Shown here one piece after another: positions 19,315 to 28,813 of a stretch of 64,000 nt of DNA. This stretch comes from Paucibacter sediminis. GTDB lineage: Bacteria; Pseudomonadota; Gammaproteobacteria; Burkholderiales; Burkholderiaceae_C. Numbering within the stretch: position 1 is the first letter of the stretch; each line of letters starts with the position of its first letter. Below the pieces are notes generated by a model. The model was not told where the DNA came from. It was given only the letters and a program-made list of their open reading frames with translations, and made no database searches. The stretch lies in NCBI RefSeq assembly GCF_030254645.1, contig NZ_CP116346.1, forward strand, positions 4,133,001-4,197,000, given 5' to 3'. Both the position numbers and the translations under genes were made by a program.

Positions 19315-19775
19315 TGCAGTTCTTTCATCAAATTGGCCATCTCCACCGCCACACGGGCGGCATCTCGACCTTTTTCCTCGGTGCGTGCCCAGGCTTGTGC
19401 TTCGTTTTCGACCGTCAGCACCGCATTCGCGATCGGGATGCTGCTGTCCAGCGAGACGCGCGTCACGCCGGCGCCGCTTTCATTGGCCACCAACTCGAAG
19501 TGATAGGTCTCACCGCGGATGATGCAACCCAGCGCCACCAGCGCGTCGTAATGCTCGCTGTCGGCCATGGCTTGCAGGGCGATGGACACCTCCAGCGCGC
19601 CCGGCACGGTGATGTGGCGGATATGGCGCTCGGGCACGCCCAGGGCCAGCAGTTCCTGGGTGCAGGCCGCGGCCAGCGCGCTGGTGATCTTGTCGTTGAA
19701 GCGCGCCTGCACCAGGCCGATGCGCAGGTTCTGGCCGTCCAGCGAGGCGGCCTGGCCCTTGTCTGATCCTTGCAT
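19311..19775 (-). CDS. ribH: 6,7-dimethyl-8-ribityllumazine synthase
   Basis: 154-aa enzyme of riboflavin synthesis, joining 5-amino-6-ribitylaminouracil with dihydroxybutanone phosphate. Start at 19775 ([20 protein letters not shown]). Substrate-site motifs include [24 protein letters not shown] and [20 protein letters not shown] (catalytic His in the HFE segment). It sits 13 nt after ribBA and overlaps nusB by 4 nt. Length is standard for a lumazine synthase. Confidence 0.95.
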   Translation of the reverse strand: MQGSDKGQAASLDGQNLRIGLVQARFNDKITSALAAACTQELLALGVPERHIRHITVPGALEVSIALQAMADSEHYDALVALGCIIRGETYHFELVANESGAGVTRVSLDSSIPIANAVLTVENEAQAWARTEEKGRDAARVAVEMANLMKELQ

Positions 19776-19788
19776 GGTGTCTGCTTCC

Positions 19789-20895
19789 TCAGCTTGCGTT
19801 GCCAGCGGCCACAAAGCCGGTGACCTCGAGACCATAGCCCGTCATGCTGGGCATGCGGCGCGGGCTGCCCAGCAGCTTCATCTTGTGCACGCCCAGCTCG
19901 CGCAGGATCTGCGCGCCCACGCCATAGGTGCGCAGGTCCATGCTGCTGGCCGCAGGTGCGGCGGCCTCGGGCTGCAGGCGGCCCAGCAGGGCCTCGGTGT
20001 CCTCGCCGGCGTTGAGCAGCAGCGCGGCACCGCGGCCTTCGGCCTGGATCTGCGCGAGTGCCTGGGGCAGGGGCCAGGAATGGCTGCAGGGGCCGATGTC
20101 CAGCAGGTCCAGGGCCGAGAAGGGCTCGTGCACGCGCACGGTGACTTCCTCGCCGGGCTGCCAGCTGCCCAGCGTGAGGGCCAGATGCAGGGCGCCGGTG
20201 CGGTCGCGGAACACCTGGCAGTCGAAGTTGCCCTGCGGCGTGCGCATGCTGCGCGTGGTGACGCGCTGCACCAGCGATTCGTTGCGGCTGCGGTATTCGA
20301 TCAGGTCGGCGATGGTGCCGATCTTGAGACCATGCTCCTTGGCGAAGATCTCCAGGTCCGGCAGGCGCGCCATGGTGCCGTCGTCCTTCATGATCTCGCA
20401 AATCACCGCGGCGGGCGTGAGCCCGGCCATCTGCGACAGATCGCAACCCGCCTCGGTATGGCCGGCGCGCATCAGCACGCCGCCGTCCTGGGCCTGCAGC
20501 GGGAAGATATGGCCGGGCTGCACCAGGTCGCGGGCCTCGGCGCCACGCGCCACCGCGGCCTGCACGGTGCGGGCGCGGTCGGCCGCCGAGATGCCGGTGG
20601 TGACGCCGGTGGCAGCCTCGATGGAGACTGTGAAGGCGGTGCCATGCTTGGTGCCGTTGCGCGTGGCCATGGGCGGCAGCTGCAGGCGCTCGCAGCGCTC
20701 GCGCGTGAGCGTCAGGCAGATCAGGCCGCGGCCGTACTTGGCCATGAAGTTGATGGCCTCGGGCGTGACATGCTCGGCCGCGAGCACGAGGTCGCCCTCG
20801 TTTTCGCGGTCTTCTTCGTCAACCAGGATGACCATGCGGCCGGCCGCCAGTTCGGCCACCAGCTCGGGGATAGGGGATATCGGCATGGGCGCCAT
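19789..20895 (-). CDS. ribBA: RibBA: DHBP synthase with a degenerate GTP cyclohydrolase II domain
   Basis: 368 aa. The N-terminal half (to about residue 205) is a normal 3,4-dihydroxy-2-butanone 4-phosphate synthase: [34 protein letters not shown], and [14 protein letters not shown] and GHIFPLQA. The C-terminal half aligns in layout with GTP cyclohydrolase II ([34 protein letters not shown]). It lacks the zinc-binding Cys motif (HSECLTGD...RCDC in E. coli RibA); the corresponding stretch reads [25 protein letters not shown] activity is therefore doubtful and a separate RibA must exist elsewhere. Start taken at 20895 ([12 protein letters not shown]); 20886 is equally possible. Between ribD (50 nt) and ribH. 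Confidence 0.9.
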   Translation of the reverse strand: MAPMPISPIPELVAELAAGRMVILVDEEDRENEGDLVLAAEHVTPEAINFMAKYGRGLICLTLTRERCERLQLPPMATRNGTKHGTAFTVSIEAATGVTTGISAADRARTVQAAVARGAEARDLVQPGHIFPLQAQDGGVLMRAGHTEAGCDLSQMAGLTPAAVICEIMKDDGTMARLPDLEIFAKEHGLKIGTIADLIEYRSRNESLVQRVTTRSMRTPQGNFDCQVFRDRTGALHLALTLGSWQPGEEVTVRVHEPFSALDLLDIGPCSHSWPLPQALAQIQAEGRGAALLLNAGEDTEALLGRLQPEAAAPAASSMDLRTYGVGAQILRELGVHKMKLLGSPRRMPSMTGYGLEVTGFVAAGNAS

Positions 20896-20945
20896 TGTAG
20901 GCGGCCCGGGACGCGGCCGACGGCTGCGGCTTGGTGCCAGCCACC

Positions 20946-22082
20946 TTAATGCCAGCCACCGATCGGCCGAAGGCGAAGGCGCAGGTCGCTGCCGACGCGG
21001 TCGACCGCCTGCCAATCCCAGCTCTGCACGCCGTCCAGGCTTTGCAGGGCGTCCAGCGCGGCGAGATCGCGGCCGGGGCCGATCAGCTTGGGGGCCAGAT
21101 AGAGCAGCAGCTCGTCGACGAGGCGCTCGCGCAGCAGCGAGGCATTCAGCTTGTGGCCGGCCTCGACGTGCAGCTCGTTGATGCCGCGCTGCCCCAGGTG
21201 CAGCAGCAGTGCGGGCAGGTCGACCTTGCCGGCCGGACCGGGCAGGCCGACGATTTCTGCGCCGCTGTCGCGCAAGGCGCGCGCCGCGGGGCCATCCAGA
21301 TCGACCTGCCCGCAGGCCAGCAGGACCTTGCCGGGCGGCTTCAGGATGCGCGCCTGCGGCGAGGTCTCGAGGCGCGCGTCCACGATCACGCGCAGGGGCT
21401 GCAGATAGGTGTCGATGCCGCGCACGTCCAGGCGTGGGTCATCCTCGCGCACCGTGCCGATGCCGGTGAGGACGGCACCGGCGCGATTGCGCCAGCGGTG
21501 CCCGTCCAGCCTTGCCTCGGGCCCGGTGATCCATTGGCTGACACCGTTCTCGAGCGCGGTGCGCCCGTCCAGGGAGGCAGCGAGCTTCATGCGCACGAAG
21601 GGGCGCTGGCGCAGCATGCGCGAGAAAAAGCCGATATTGAGCTCGCGCGCCGGCCCGGCCAGCAGGCCATGCTCGACGGCGATGCCGGCGCCGGCCAGGC
21701 GCGCCAGGCCTTGGCCGGCGACGAGGGGGTTGGGGTCGGTGGCGGCCGCCACCACGCGTGCCAGGCCCGCGGCGATCAGAGCATCGCAGCAGGGCGGAGT
21801 GCGGCCATGGTGCGAGCAGGGCTCCAGGGTCACATAGGCGGTGGCGCCGAGCGCGCTGTGGCCGCGCGCCTGCAGGTCGCGCAGCGCCATCACCTCGGCG
21901 TGGGCCTGGCCCGCGGCCTGGGTGTGCCCGACCCCAAGCACCAGGCCCTTCGCATCGGTGATGACGCAGCCCACGCGCGGATTCGGCTCGCTCAGGCCGA
22001 TGGCGAGCTCGGCGAGCGCCAGGGCGTGGGCCATGGCGCTCTCGTCGCAGTCAAGAATGGTGGGCGGTATGAAGCTTGGCAT
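20946..22082 (-). CDS. ribD: Bifunctional pyrimidine deaminase/reductase RibD
   Basis: 378 aa. The N-terminal cytidine-deaminase-like domain has the zinc site [14 protein letters not shown] (HAE) and [12 protein letters not shown] (PCxxxGxxxxC). The C-terminal NADPH-dependent reductase begins around residue 150 with [16 protein letters not shown] and includes [18 protein letters not shown]. It converts the GTP-derived pyrimidine to 5-amino-6-ribitylamino-uracil phosphate. It starts 26 nt after the stop of the pilV-like gene on the same strand. Riboflavin synthase (ribE/ribC), often next, is absent here. Confidence 0.95.
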   Translation of the reverse strand: MPSFIPPTILDCDESAMAHALALAELAIGLSEPNPRVGCVITDAKGLVLGVGHTQAAGQAHAEVMALRDLQARGHSALGATAYVTLEPCSHHGRTPPCCDALIAAGLARVVAAATDPNPLVAGQGLARLAGAGIAVEHGLLAGPARELNIGFFSRMLRQRPFVRMKLAASLDGRTALENGVSQWITGPEARLDGHRWRNRAGAVLTGIGTVREDDPRLDVRGIDTYLQPLRVIVDARLETSPQARILKPPGKVLLACGQVDLDGPAARALRDSGAEIVGLPGPAGKVDLPALLLHLGQRGINELHVEAGHKLNASLLRERLVDELLLYLAPKLIGPGRDLAALDALQSLDGVQSWDWQAVDRVGSDLRLRLRPIGGWH

Positions 22083-22108
22083 CGGCGCAGTCTAGCGCCG
22101 CGCTCGCG

Positions 22109-23287
22109 TCACAGATGCTGGTGGTCGACCGTTGCGGTGTTGACGTAACGTCCGTTGGCCGGGTCGGCGGCCTGCCCGGCGGGGCAGCTGTTCGCGTTGC
22201 TCACGACGAGAAAATTCTGACGCGTCAAGGGGCCGGCCACCTTGACGTAATCCGCCGGATGCTCCTCGTTCTTGTCGACGCCGCCGATGCCGTCGTAATC
22301 GGCGCTGTAACGGCAAATCCGGTAGTTGCCGTCGCCCAAGGGGATTCCCGTCAGATTCAGCCGACCCGACCAGGTATTCAGCACGGCGCTGTTGGGATAG
22401 ACGATGCAGTAATAGGCCACCACGCTTTGCGCGCCCACGACGCCTGGGGCGTCGTCAAAGCACTCAAAGGCGGGGGTCAGGTACTGGCTGCTATCGACGA
22501 CCTGCAATTGCATATCGAGCGGCAGCGCCGGGCTGCTGGGATTTTCGGGATCGGCGCTGACACCCGTCGAGAAACGCACAAAGCCGCTCAAATAGTAGCC
22601 AGCCGTCACCACACTGCAGCCGATCACGTCATCCTTGGAAATATCTGCAATCGCCTTTTCAACATTGCATTTGTTGGTGATCATGCCGGTCAGGTTGTTG
22701 AACACCCAGATCAGGCTGGCGCCATTGACCGGCCGGAACACGCTACCCCCGTTGCCTAGATCCTTCGCGGAAACGGGGATCTGGGCACTTCGTTCCAAGG
22801 GGCGGCGTGCTGGAGCACCCTCGCTGGGTTGACTCAGGAAAGCGCCTAGGCTTGGGTCGTTGGCACCCACCAGGGTATCCATCTGCAGCGTGGTGTCGGC
22901 ACCGGCGCGGTCTTTCCAATCGACGCGACTGCTGATCGAGGTCAGCCAATACTGGGCGTCAAGATTCACCACGGTGCGCGTGAGTGTGAAATTCGTGTTC
23001 GTCGTTTCCGCCGAGGTTTGGGTGGCGATGCCGGCAAAGCCCTGGACGCCCGACGCGGCCGCCTCCGGCGTGGCCGCGCCAATCTGGGAGAAGGCACGCA
23101 GGTTTTCGATGTCCTGTTGGCTCATGCGAACAGCCTCGCCCCGCTGCTTCGCAATATCTGCACTACGGCGAATATTGCCTTGCAGTCCGGCCAGGGCGAC
23201 CATGCCGAAGGCCATTACAACCAGCGCCACCATCGCTTCGATCAGCGTGATGCCGCGCTCGTGAACCAGTATGCGAGGCTTGCTCAT
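22109..23287 (-). CDS. pilV: PilV-like type IV minor pilin / pilus modification protein, large
   Basis: 392 aa. Prepilin signal HERGITLIEAMVALVVMAFG near residue 11 (cleavage after Gly, methylated Ile, then Glu+5) starting the N-terminal pilin helix. Start at 23287 (MSKPRILVHERG) overlaps the pilX-like stop (ATGA). The C-terminal part is much longer than a typical PilV (under 200 aa). It is cysteine-bearing (FECFDDAPG, YRICRYSADYDG, ANSCPAGQAADP) and may be an exposed adhesive or tip domain. Last gene of the minor pilin set. Assignment as PilV rests on order and N-terminus. Confidence 0.8.
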   Translation of the reverse strand: MSKPRILVHERGITLIEAMVALVVMAFGMVALAGLQGNIRRSADIAKQRGEAVRMSQQDIENLRAFSQIGAATPEAAASGVQGFAGIATQTSAETTNTNFTLTRTVVNLDAQYWLTSISSRVDWKDRAGADTTLQMDTLVGANDPSLGAFLSQPSEGAPARRPLERSAQIPVSAKDLGNGGSVFRPVNGASLIWVFNNLTGMITNKCNVEKAIADISKDDVIGCSVVTAGYYLSGFVRFSTGVSADPENPSSPALPLDMQLQVVDSSQYLTPAFECFDDAPGVVGAQSVVAYYCIVYPNSAVLNTWSGRLNLTGIPLGDGNYRICRYSADYDGIGGVDKNEEHPADYVKVAGPLTRQNFLVVSNANSCPAGQAADPANGRYVNTATVDHQHL

Positions 23288-24567
23288 CGCACCTGCTCCC
23301 AACTTCCCGGTACCTGCACATAGGCGCCGCGCTGCCGATTCAGTCGACCAATGACCTGGGTGTCATAGGCGAAGTCAACCAAGCCGCTGGCAGTCAGCGT
23401 GGATTCGGTGATCAGCGCACCGATGAGCTGCGAAGGCATGCCGCTGGCGTTGCTCCAGCTGACAGCGCCTTGCGCATAGATCACGCCCCAGACCTGGATT
23501 GGCGTGTTGACCGTCACGGCGCCCGTTGAAATCAACAGAATCGGTGCGGTAGCACTACCCAGCACTTGATTGCCGGTCAGGGTCAGATTGCCGTTCACCC
23601 AGATCACATCGGCACCTGCGTTCACCAGTTCCAGCAGCTTGGCCGTGCAGTCGTCCGCCGGGCAGGCAAGTTGGCGCACATTGGGCTGGTCCCGATAACG
23701 CGTCGCCGCCATGCCGAAGTACTTGCGGAACATGCCCGCTGCCTGCAGGCCGGTATCGCCCGTGATGATGCCGTCGCTGATCGGCGATCCCGGCGTGCTG
23801 GTCCAGCGCTCGCGGTCGCCGGTAAGGTCGCCATGAGTCTGGATGAGCAGCCCATTGCTGCCGATGTCGGCATTGTGCAAGCCGGCATTGGCACCTAACG
23901 CCACATTTGCACCTGCAATCACCGGGCTCGCCGGCGGCATTTTCAATGCACTGAGCATGGCCAGATCCGCCTGAACCTTGGCGTTCCCTACCGCGTCCGT
24001 GACGAGCGTGCGGCCATCGCAATCGCTGGGCAGGCTGGTGCAGGCGCTGATGGTCACCCTGACTTGGTTTGCCTCGGCCGGATTGAAGGGCGTCATCATG
24101 ACCCTGAAGCCAGGCTGCATGCGACTGGCATCACGTGCGGGCTCCGCGATCGGGGTGCCGGTGGGCGGGCAACTGCATGTCCAGCTGTTGGCGCCGCTCA
24201 GTACGCAGGCGGCCTGGGGCTGATCTGCCGGCCGCGAATCCATGTCCAGCTCATAGCCGGCCCGGGCGCTCATAAAGCGCTGTCTGAACGTGCTGCCCAA
24301 TGGGTCGGCGCGGCAACTGTTGCCGACCTTGCCACCGTTGAGCATGGCCAAGGTCCACTCCAGACCGGCTTCGGCAGTTTCGGCGGCGATGCCTGTTCGG
24401 AGATAGTTGCTGGTGATGCGCTGCTCGAAAATCAGGTTGCGGTTGGCAAACGAGGCCATCAACGCCAGCACGAAGAAGAGCACCATCACCGTCACCAAGG
24501 TGGCGGCACCTCGCTGCGACCGCAAACGGTGCGGCACACGCGGTTGGGGTAATTTGGTGTTCAGCAT
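23284..24567 (-). CDS. pilX: PilX-like pilus assembly protein, large
   Basis: 427 aa. The N-terminus RSQRGAATLVTVMVLFFVLA is a non-Glu5 prepilin-like signal typical of PilX/PilX-N proteins. Then FANRNLIFEQRITSNYLRTG and AAETAEAGLEWTLAMLNGG match the PilX_N pattern. Twice the usual PilX length: a Cys cluster (SWTCSCPPTG) and a beta-rich repetitive C-terminal segment (NGNLTLTGNQVLGSATAPIL, IQVWGVIYAQGAVSWSN) follow. It overlaps pilW by 7 nt. It may contribute to the pilus tip. Confidence 0.8.
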   Translation of the reverse strand: MLNTKLPQPRVPHRLRSQRGAATLVTVMVLFFVLALMASFANRNLIFEQRITSNYLRTGIAAETAEAGLEWTLAMLNGGKVGNSCRADPLGSTFRQRFMSARAGYELDMDSRPADQPQAACVLSGANSWTCSCPPTGTPIAEPARDASRMQPGFRVMMTPFNPAEANQVRVTISACTSLPSDCDGRTLVTDAVGNAKVQADLAMLSALKMPPASPVIAGANVALGANAGLHNADIGSNGLLIQTHGDLTGDRERWTSTPGSPISDGIITGDTGLQAAGMFRKYFGMAATRYRDQPNVRQLACPADDCTAKLLELVNAGADVIWVNGNLTLTGNQVLGSATAPILLISTGAVTVNTPIQVWGVIYAQGAVSWSNASGMPSQLIGALITESTLTASGLVDFAYDTQVIGRLNRQRGAYVQVPGSWEQVR

Positions 24568-25262
24568 GCTGCAGGCGCCGTCTTGACGACTTGATCGTTG
24601 CGCACACGGGCGCGGACCGTCAACGTGCGCACCACGTCCTTGTCGTGCGCAGCCTCACCCTCCAGACGAATGGTCACATCGCGCACGCGCATGCAGGGCG
24701 TTTGGTCGGGCGGGCAGGGACCGTTGCACAGGTCAGGCAGGGCGAGCCCCTGCGAGTTCACGTTGACCAGAAAGCCGGTCATCTTCAAGGTGTTCGGATC
24801 GGTCAGGGGCTGATAACTGCCCCCAATCAGGTACTCCAGGCGCGATGCACGCAGTCTGAACCCATATGTTTCGTCCTGGGTTAGTCTGTTGTCCTCGGGC
24901 GTGTCCTTGGAGTCCTTGGTATAGGAATAGTTCACTTCCGTGCCGCCGCCTTTGACCTCAAGGTCTTGGTACGGGTTGACACTCGATGCCGCATTGCTTG
25001 GCGTCCACACGGTGTTGCGCGCCTGTCCCCATGCACCGGCCTGGCGTAGTTCGCGCAGCATCAGGTCAGCCGCGGCACGCAAGTCCTGTTGCACCTGCGT
25101 TTCAAGAATCAAGCGTTTGTGTTCACCGATTTGGCTGGTGGTCAGCAGCACCGCACCGGCCACCACGATCATGCCCACGGTCAGGCCGACCATCAACTCC
25201 ACCAAGGTCATGCCACGCTGGTGGCGCCCGAGGGCCGCTGTGGCTGCGCGGGTGTTCAGCAT
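24561..25262 (-). CDS. pilW: PilW-like type IV minor pilin
   Basis: 233 aa from 25262 (MLNTRAATAALGRHQRG). Prepilin signal RHQRGMTLVELMVGLTVGMI (G/M-T-L-V-E). It continues TSQIGEHKRLILETQVQQDL and AAADLMLRELRQAGAW, a block I recognise as PilW-type. The C-terminal region has cysteines CNGPCPPDQTPC and ends TAPAAC. It overlaps pilX by 7 nt downstream and fimT by 7 nt upstream. Minor pilin that primes pilus assembly with PilV and PilX. Confidence 0.85.
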   Translation of the reverse strand: MLNTRAATAALGRHQRGMTLVELMVGLTVGMIVVAGAVLLTTSQIGEHKRLILETQVQQDLRAAADLMLRELRQAGAWGQARNTVWTPSNAASSVNPYQDLEVKGGGTEVNYSYTKDSKDTPEDNRLTQDETYGFRLRASRLEYLIGGSYQPLTDPNTLKMTGFLVNVNSQGLALPDLCNGPCPPDQTPCMRVRDVTIRLEGEAAHDKDVVRTLTVRARVRNDQVVKTAPAAC

Positions 25263-25819
25263 GCGATTACTCCCGGCATCGAGCCATCCGGCGTGCAGGT
25301 CGAGATGCGCCCGATCGCGTTCATGCTCACCTGCAACTGACCGACTCGATTGCTTTTGACGAGCGCGCGGAAGTCGACCGGATCGGGTGTCATGCGAGGA
25401 GGTGAGAACTGCAGGCGCGGGCCTACTTTGCTCCATTCGTTGAGCGTGGTGATCAGCACACCATCGCGAGCAAGCCTCTGTACGGTCTTCACTTCCACGA
25501 AGCTGCCGATACAGGCACTGCCAGGCTGCGCCGTGCAGGTGCAGCGCCCCACCTCCCCATTGCGGGAGTAAATCGTGTAGCAGCTCATGCTGTCGCTGCT
25601 GCCAAATGTGACGATGGTCGAAATGTTCCGGATGCTCGCCTCCGAGCGTGCCAAGGCCAAATCCGAGCGCAACTCTGACGCTGCCACGGTGACCCGATGC
25701 CGCGCCAGCATGTCCGCCATGTTCGGCCACGCTGCGCCGGCCAAGAGGCCAAGAATGGCCAAGGTCACCATGACTTCAATGATCCCTATGCCGCGAAGAT
25801 TGACGGATGTCCTGCTCAT
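25256..25819 (-). CDS. fimT: FimT/GspH-type minor pseudopilin
   Basis: 187 aa. Start 25819 (MSRTSVNLRGIGIIEVMVTL); prepilin cleavage site RGIGIIEVMV followed by a hydrophobic helix to about residue 35. FimT/GspH core LRSDLALARSEASIRNISTI. Cysteines SCYTIYSRNGEVGRCTCTAQ and the C-terminal ISTCTPDGSMPGVIAC. Start overlaps the pilE stop (ATGA). Minor pilin; some FimT proteins bind DNA for uptake, but that cannot be claimed here. Confidence 0.82.
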   Translation of the reverse strand: MSRTSVNLRGIGIIEVMVTLAILGLLAGAAWPNMADMLARHRVTVAASELRSDLALARSEASIRNISTIVTFGSSDSMSCYTIYSRNGEVGRCTCTAQPGSACIGSFVEVKTVQRLARDGVLITTLNEWSKVGPRLQFSPPRMTPDPVDFRALVKSNRVGQLQVSMNAIGRISTCTPDGSMPGVIAC

Positions 25820-26265
25820 TTGGGCCAGCACTTGTCGTTGGTTGAGTCGCCCGCCTTGTTGCTCGACGTGTAAGTGATCGTGCCGCGGTTCAGGATGACG
25901 CTCATGGTGGCGCAGTCGCCGTCATCGCGCTGACGCCCGCTGGCCTTGGCCGTAGCCACTACCGTGTAGCCGGACGCACTCACGTTTGCGACCGAAATGC
26001 TGTAATTGCTGCCCCCAAGGCTGGAGTCGAACTTGAGCTGTTCGGACAGATCGGTGGCATAAATCGGTGCGTTGGCCCGCCAGCGCTCCTGAGCCTGCTG
26101 GACGGCGGACAAGGCGCTAAAAGCATCGGCGCGCCGGCCCTTGACCACATAGGCCTGGTAGCTGGGAATCGCGATGGCGGCCAAGATGGTGATGATGATC
26201 ACCGTCACCATCAGCTCGACCAGCGTGAATCCTGCCAGCCGCGCCTTACCACGGGTCTGCTGCAT
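25816..26265 (-). CDS. pilE: PilE-like type IV pilin
   Basis: 149 aa from 26265 (MQQTRGKARLAGFTLVELMV). Canonical prepilin motif AGFTLVELMVTVIIITILAA (G/F-T-L-V-E), then IAIPSYQAYVVKGRRADAFS, typical of PilE. The C-terminal disulfide loop lies between the two Cys of GDCATMS and DKCWPK. Longer in-frame starts are unlikely because the leader would be too long. It is preceded by a G/C hairpin and followed by an ATGA overlap with fimT. Likely a minor PilE rather than the major PilA subunit. Confidence 0.85.
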   Translation of the reverse strand: MQQTRGKARLAGFTLVELMVTVIIITILAAIAIPSYQAYVVKGRRADAFSALSAVQQAQERWRANAPIYATDLSEQLKFDSSLGGSNYSISVANVSASGYTVVATAKASGRQRDDGDCATMSVILNRGTITYTSSNKAGDSTNDKCWPK

Positions 26266-26371
26266 ATTGCGCACGCCAAGTAGCTTGAGTTGTGCGGATG
26301 TTGGCACTTGGTGCTCAAGCGATTCAGGTTGCGCTGCCCGCTGGTCGCGCCAGCCCTACCGCTCGTCCTTA

Positions 26372-26394
26372 CCCCCCTTGTTTCAGGGGGGGGG
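26372..26394. repeat. G/C hairpin between fimT-like gene and pilE
   Basis: CCCCCC at 26372-26377 faces GGGGGGGGG at 26386-26394 across an 8-nt loop, immediately after the stop of the upstream FimT-like gene. There is no T-run on either strand, so it is not a standard intrinsic terminator. It could attenuate transcription or stabilise the mRNA between the first pilin gene and the rest. Confidence 0.4.
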
Positions 26395-26396
26395 CA

Positions 26397-26951
26397 TCAA
26401 CCACAGCTGGGCAAGGCTCCGCGCGCTGCGTCGGGGGAGCAGGTTCGCACCCTGCCGGCGATGCTCACAACGTGTCGGATGCTGGGGCTGTGCGCGAGCT
26501 GAATGTCAATGCTGCCGGTCGTGCTGACCGTGCCTTGGTGACCTTGAAACGTCATGCGCCGCACGTTGGCCTTGACCTGCGGAGACAGCGGTAGCGGCAA
26601 CCACTGCGCCTTGATCAAGGTGCCGCTGTCTTGGCAGACGGTCTGGCCGTCAGCATTGCAGCTGCATGCGTCGGTCTTGCCGCTGTGCATCCAGTAGCAA
26701 CTGCCCGAGGCGTGCTGGACGAAGCTCACATGCACGGTCGTAGCGGTGCGCACCGCTTCGCTGCGCGCTTGCTGCAGGTCCACATAGACGGCCGCCGCCA
26801 CTGCATGCACGCGCTGCCTGGCGTTGAATTCCTGCACGGCCCGCATCACGGACACCAGCAGCAGAGCGATGACAGCCAGACAAATAAAGACTTCGATCAG
26901 CGATCTGCCAGCATCGCCTCGAAGTGCGCTAACACGTGAGCCCTTGTTCAT
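26397..26951 (-). CDS. GspH/FimT-like minor pilin, second copy
   Basis: 184 aa from 26951 (MNKGSRVSALRGDAGRSLIE). Prepilin-like signal GRSLIEVFICLAVIALLLVS (cleavage after Gly, Glu at +5). GspH domain with YVDLQQARSEAVRTATTVHV. Cys cluster SGSCYWMHSGKTDACSCNAD, then TVCQDSG, and the C-terminal VRTCSPDAARGALPSCG. Same architecture as the fimT-like gene at 25256, so the cluster has two FimT/GspH proteins. First gene of the pilin set, 89 nt after nrdR. Confidence 0.78.
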   Translation of the reverse strand: MNKGSRVSALRGDAGRSLIEVFICLAVIALLLVSVMRAVQEFNARQRVHAVAAAVYVDLQQARSEAVRTATTVHVSFVQHASGSCYWMHSGKTDACSCNADGQTVCQDSGTLIKAQWLPLPLSPQVKANVRRMTFQGHQGTVSTTGSIDIQLAHSPSIRHVVSIAGRVRTCSPDAARGALPSCG

Positions 26952-27040
26952 CGCCGCCACCCGCTGAGAGTTTGAAGCTGGAAGCTCAAAAACTAGGCCA
27001 CGCGGGCACGGACTTCCCTCCCTCGGAAGAGGGGGGCTGC

Positions 27041-27484
27041 TCAAATCTCGCGAATCAACTGGCGGAACTCGTCCACATCCTCGAAGCTGCGATAGACCGA
27101 GGCAAAGCGCACATAGGCCACTTTGTCGATGCGCTTGAGCTCGCGCATCACCAACTCACCCAGCCGGGTGGAGGGGATTTCCTTGGCGCCGCTGGCGAGC
27201 AGTTTTTCGTGGATGCGCTCCAGGGCCGCATCGATCTGCTCAATGCTCACCGGACGCTTACGCAGCGCCAGTTGCATGGAGGCGCGCACCTTGCTCGGAT
27301 CGAACTCGGCGCGCGTGCCATCCTTCTTGACCACCGCGGGCATGGCGATTTCCGCCCGTTCATAGGTGGTGAAGCGTTTCTCGCAGCCCTGGCAGCGGCG
27401 CCGCCGGCGCACCACGTCGCCCTCATCGGACTCCCGGGTCTCGGCGACCTGGGTCTCGTGGTGTCCGCAGAAAGGGCAACGCAT
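27041..27484 (-). CDS. nrdR: Transcriptional repressor NrdR
   Basis: 147-aa regulator of ribonucleotide reductase genes; binds dATP/ATP through its ATP-cone. N-terminal zinc ribbon with Cys3, Cys6 ([13 protein letters not shown]) and Cys31, Cys34 ([13 protein letters not shown]). ATP-cone from about residue 49 ([20 protein letters not shown]). C-terminal [19 protein letters not shown]. It lies 21 nt downstream of glyA, the common proteobacterial order. Length normal. Confidence 0.96.
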   Translation of the reverse strand: MRCPFCGHHETQVAETRESDEGDVVRRRRRCQGCEKRFTTYERAEIAMPAVVKKDGTRAEFDPSKVRASMQLALRKRPVSIEQIDAALERIHEKLLASGAKEIPSTRLGELVMRELKRIDKVAYVRFASVYRSFEDVDEFRQLIREI

Positions 27485-27505
27485 GCGACGGGGCGGCTCG
27501 TTGGC

Positions 27506-28753
27506 TCAGCGGTAGACCGGGAACTGACGCGTCAGCGCGGCCACCTTGGCGCGCACGGCTTCCAGATTCGCCTCGTCGCCCGGCTTGTCCAGCACATCGG
27601 CGATCAGGTGCGCGGTCTGGCGCACCTGCTCTTCCTTGAAACCGCGCGTCGTCATGGCCGGCGTACCCAGGCGGATGCCGCTGGTCACCATGGGCTTTTG
27701 CGGATCGTTGGGAATGCCGTTCTTGTTGCAGGTCATGTGGGCCTTGCCCAGCAGGGCCTCGGCCTCCTTGCCGGTCAGGCCCTTGGGCCGCAGATCCACC
27801 AGCATGACGTGGCTTTCGGTACCGCCGGAGACGATGCGCAGGCCGCGCGCGATCAGGGTCTCGGCCAGCACCTTGGCGTTCTTGACCACCTGTTCCTGGT
27901 AAGTCTTGAATTCCGGCGTGAGCGCCTCCTTGAAGGCCACCGCCTTGCCGGCGATGACATGCATCAGCGGGCCGCCCTGGATGCCGGGGAAGATCGCGCT
28001 GTTGATCTGCTTGGCCACATGCTCCTTCATCAGGATGATGCCGCCGCGCGGGCCGCGCAGGCTCTTGTGGGTGGTGGAGGTCACCACATCGGCATGCGGC
28101 ACCGGGTTGGGGTAGACGCCCGCGGCGATCAGGCCGGCGTAATGCGCCATGTCCACCATGAAATAGGCGCCGATCTCCTTGGCCACCTTGGCAAAGCGCT
28201 CGAAATCGATGCGCAGGCTGAAGGCCGAGGCGCCGGCGATGATGAGCTTGGGCTTGTGCTCGCGCGCCAGGCGCTCCATCGCGTCGTAATCGATGTCTTC
28301 CTGTTCGGTCAGGCCGTAGCTGACGACCTTGAACCACTTGCCGCTCATGTTCAGCGGCATGCCGTGGGTCAGGTGGCCGCCTTCGGCCAGGCTCATGCCC
28401 ATGATGGTGTCGCCCGGCTGCAGCAGGGCGAAGAACACGCCCTGGTTGGCCTGCGAGCCCGAGTTGGGCTGCACATTGGCGTGCTCGGCGCCGAACAACT
28501 GCTTGACGCGGTCGATCGCCAGTTGCTCCACCACGTCCACGTACTCGCAGCCGCCGTAGTAACGCTTGCCGGGATAGCCCTCGGCGTACTTGTTGGTGAG
28601 CTGGCTGCCCTGCGCCTGCATGACGGCGGGCGAGGTGTAGTTCTCCGAGGCGATCAGCTCGATGTGGTCTTCCTGGCGCTGGTTCTCATTCAGCACGGCG
28701 GCCCACAGGTCGGGATCTACGTTGGCGAGAGTCGAAAGGCTGCGGTCAAACAT
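27506..28753 (-). CDS. glyA: Serine hydroxymethyltransferase
   Basis: 415-aa PLP enzyme interconverting serine plus tetrahydrofolate with glycine plus 5,10-methylene-THF, the main one-carbon source for purines. N-terminus [20 protein letters not shown]; substrate and PLP motifs [34 protein letters not shown] and the Schiff-base Lys in [14 protein letters not shown] (about residue 234). A ZTP riboswitch lies about 60 nt upstream of the start, linking expression to the purine intermediate ZTP and so to folate supply. nrdR follows. Confidence 0.97.
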   Translation of the reverse strand: MFDRSLSTLANVDPDLWAAVLNENQRQEDHIELIASENYTSPAVMQAQGSQLTNKYAEGYPGKRYYGGCEYVDVVEQLAIDRVKQLFGAEHANVQPNSGSQANQGVFFALLQPGDTIMGMSLAEGGHLTHGMPLNMSGKWFKVVSYGLTEQEDIDYDAMERLAREHKPKLIIAGASAFSLRIDFERFAKVAKEIGAYFMVDMAHYAGLIAAGVYPNPVPHADVVTSTTHKSLRGPRGGIILMKEHVAKQINSAIFPGIQGGPLMHVIAGKAVAFKEALTPEFKTYQEQVVKNAKVLAETLIARGLRIVSGGTESHVMLVDLRPKGLTGKEAEALLGKAHMTCNKNGIPNDPQKPMVTSGIRLGTPAMTTRGFKEEQVRQTAHLIADVLDKPGDEANLEAVRAKVAALTRQFPVYR

Positions 28754-28793
28754 GGTGTGATGCTGGCTGTACTCTAGGGTTGGAGCCCGGCGG

Positions 28794-28809
28794 CCACGTC
28801 ACGACGTGG
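28794..28809 (-). promoter_or_regulatory. Hairpin between the ZTP aptamer and glyA (possible expression platform)
   Basis: CCACGTCGTGACGTGG on the glyA strand folds into a near-perfect stem (6 bp with a CGTG loop). It sits 4 nt after the 3' end of the aptamer and 40 nt before the glyA ATG. No T-run follows, so control is more likely translational or by alternative pairing than intrinsic termination. The mechanism is inferred. Confidence 0.45.
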
Positions 28810-28813
28810 TGCA

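Noticed and set aside
22083-22108. FMN riboswitch before the riboflavin genes
   Set aside because: Only 26 nt separate the pilV-like stop and the ribD start; no RFN element sequence is present there or before ribBA.
26936-28777. 613-aa open frame on the plus strand
   Set aside because: Runs antisense through nrdR and glyA, both certain genes.
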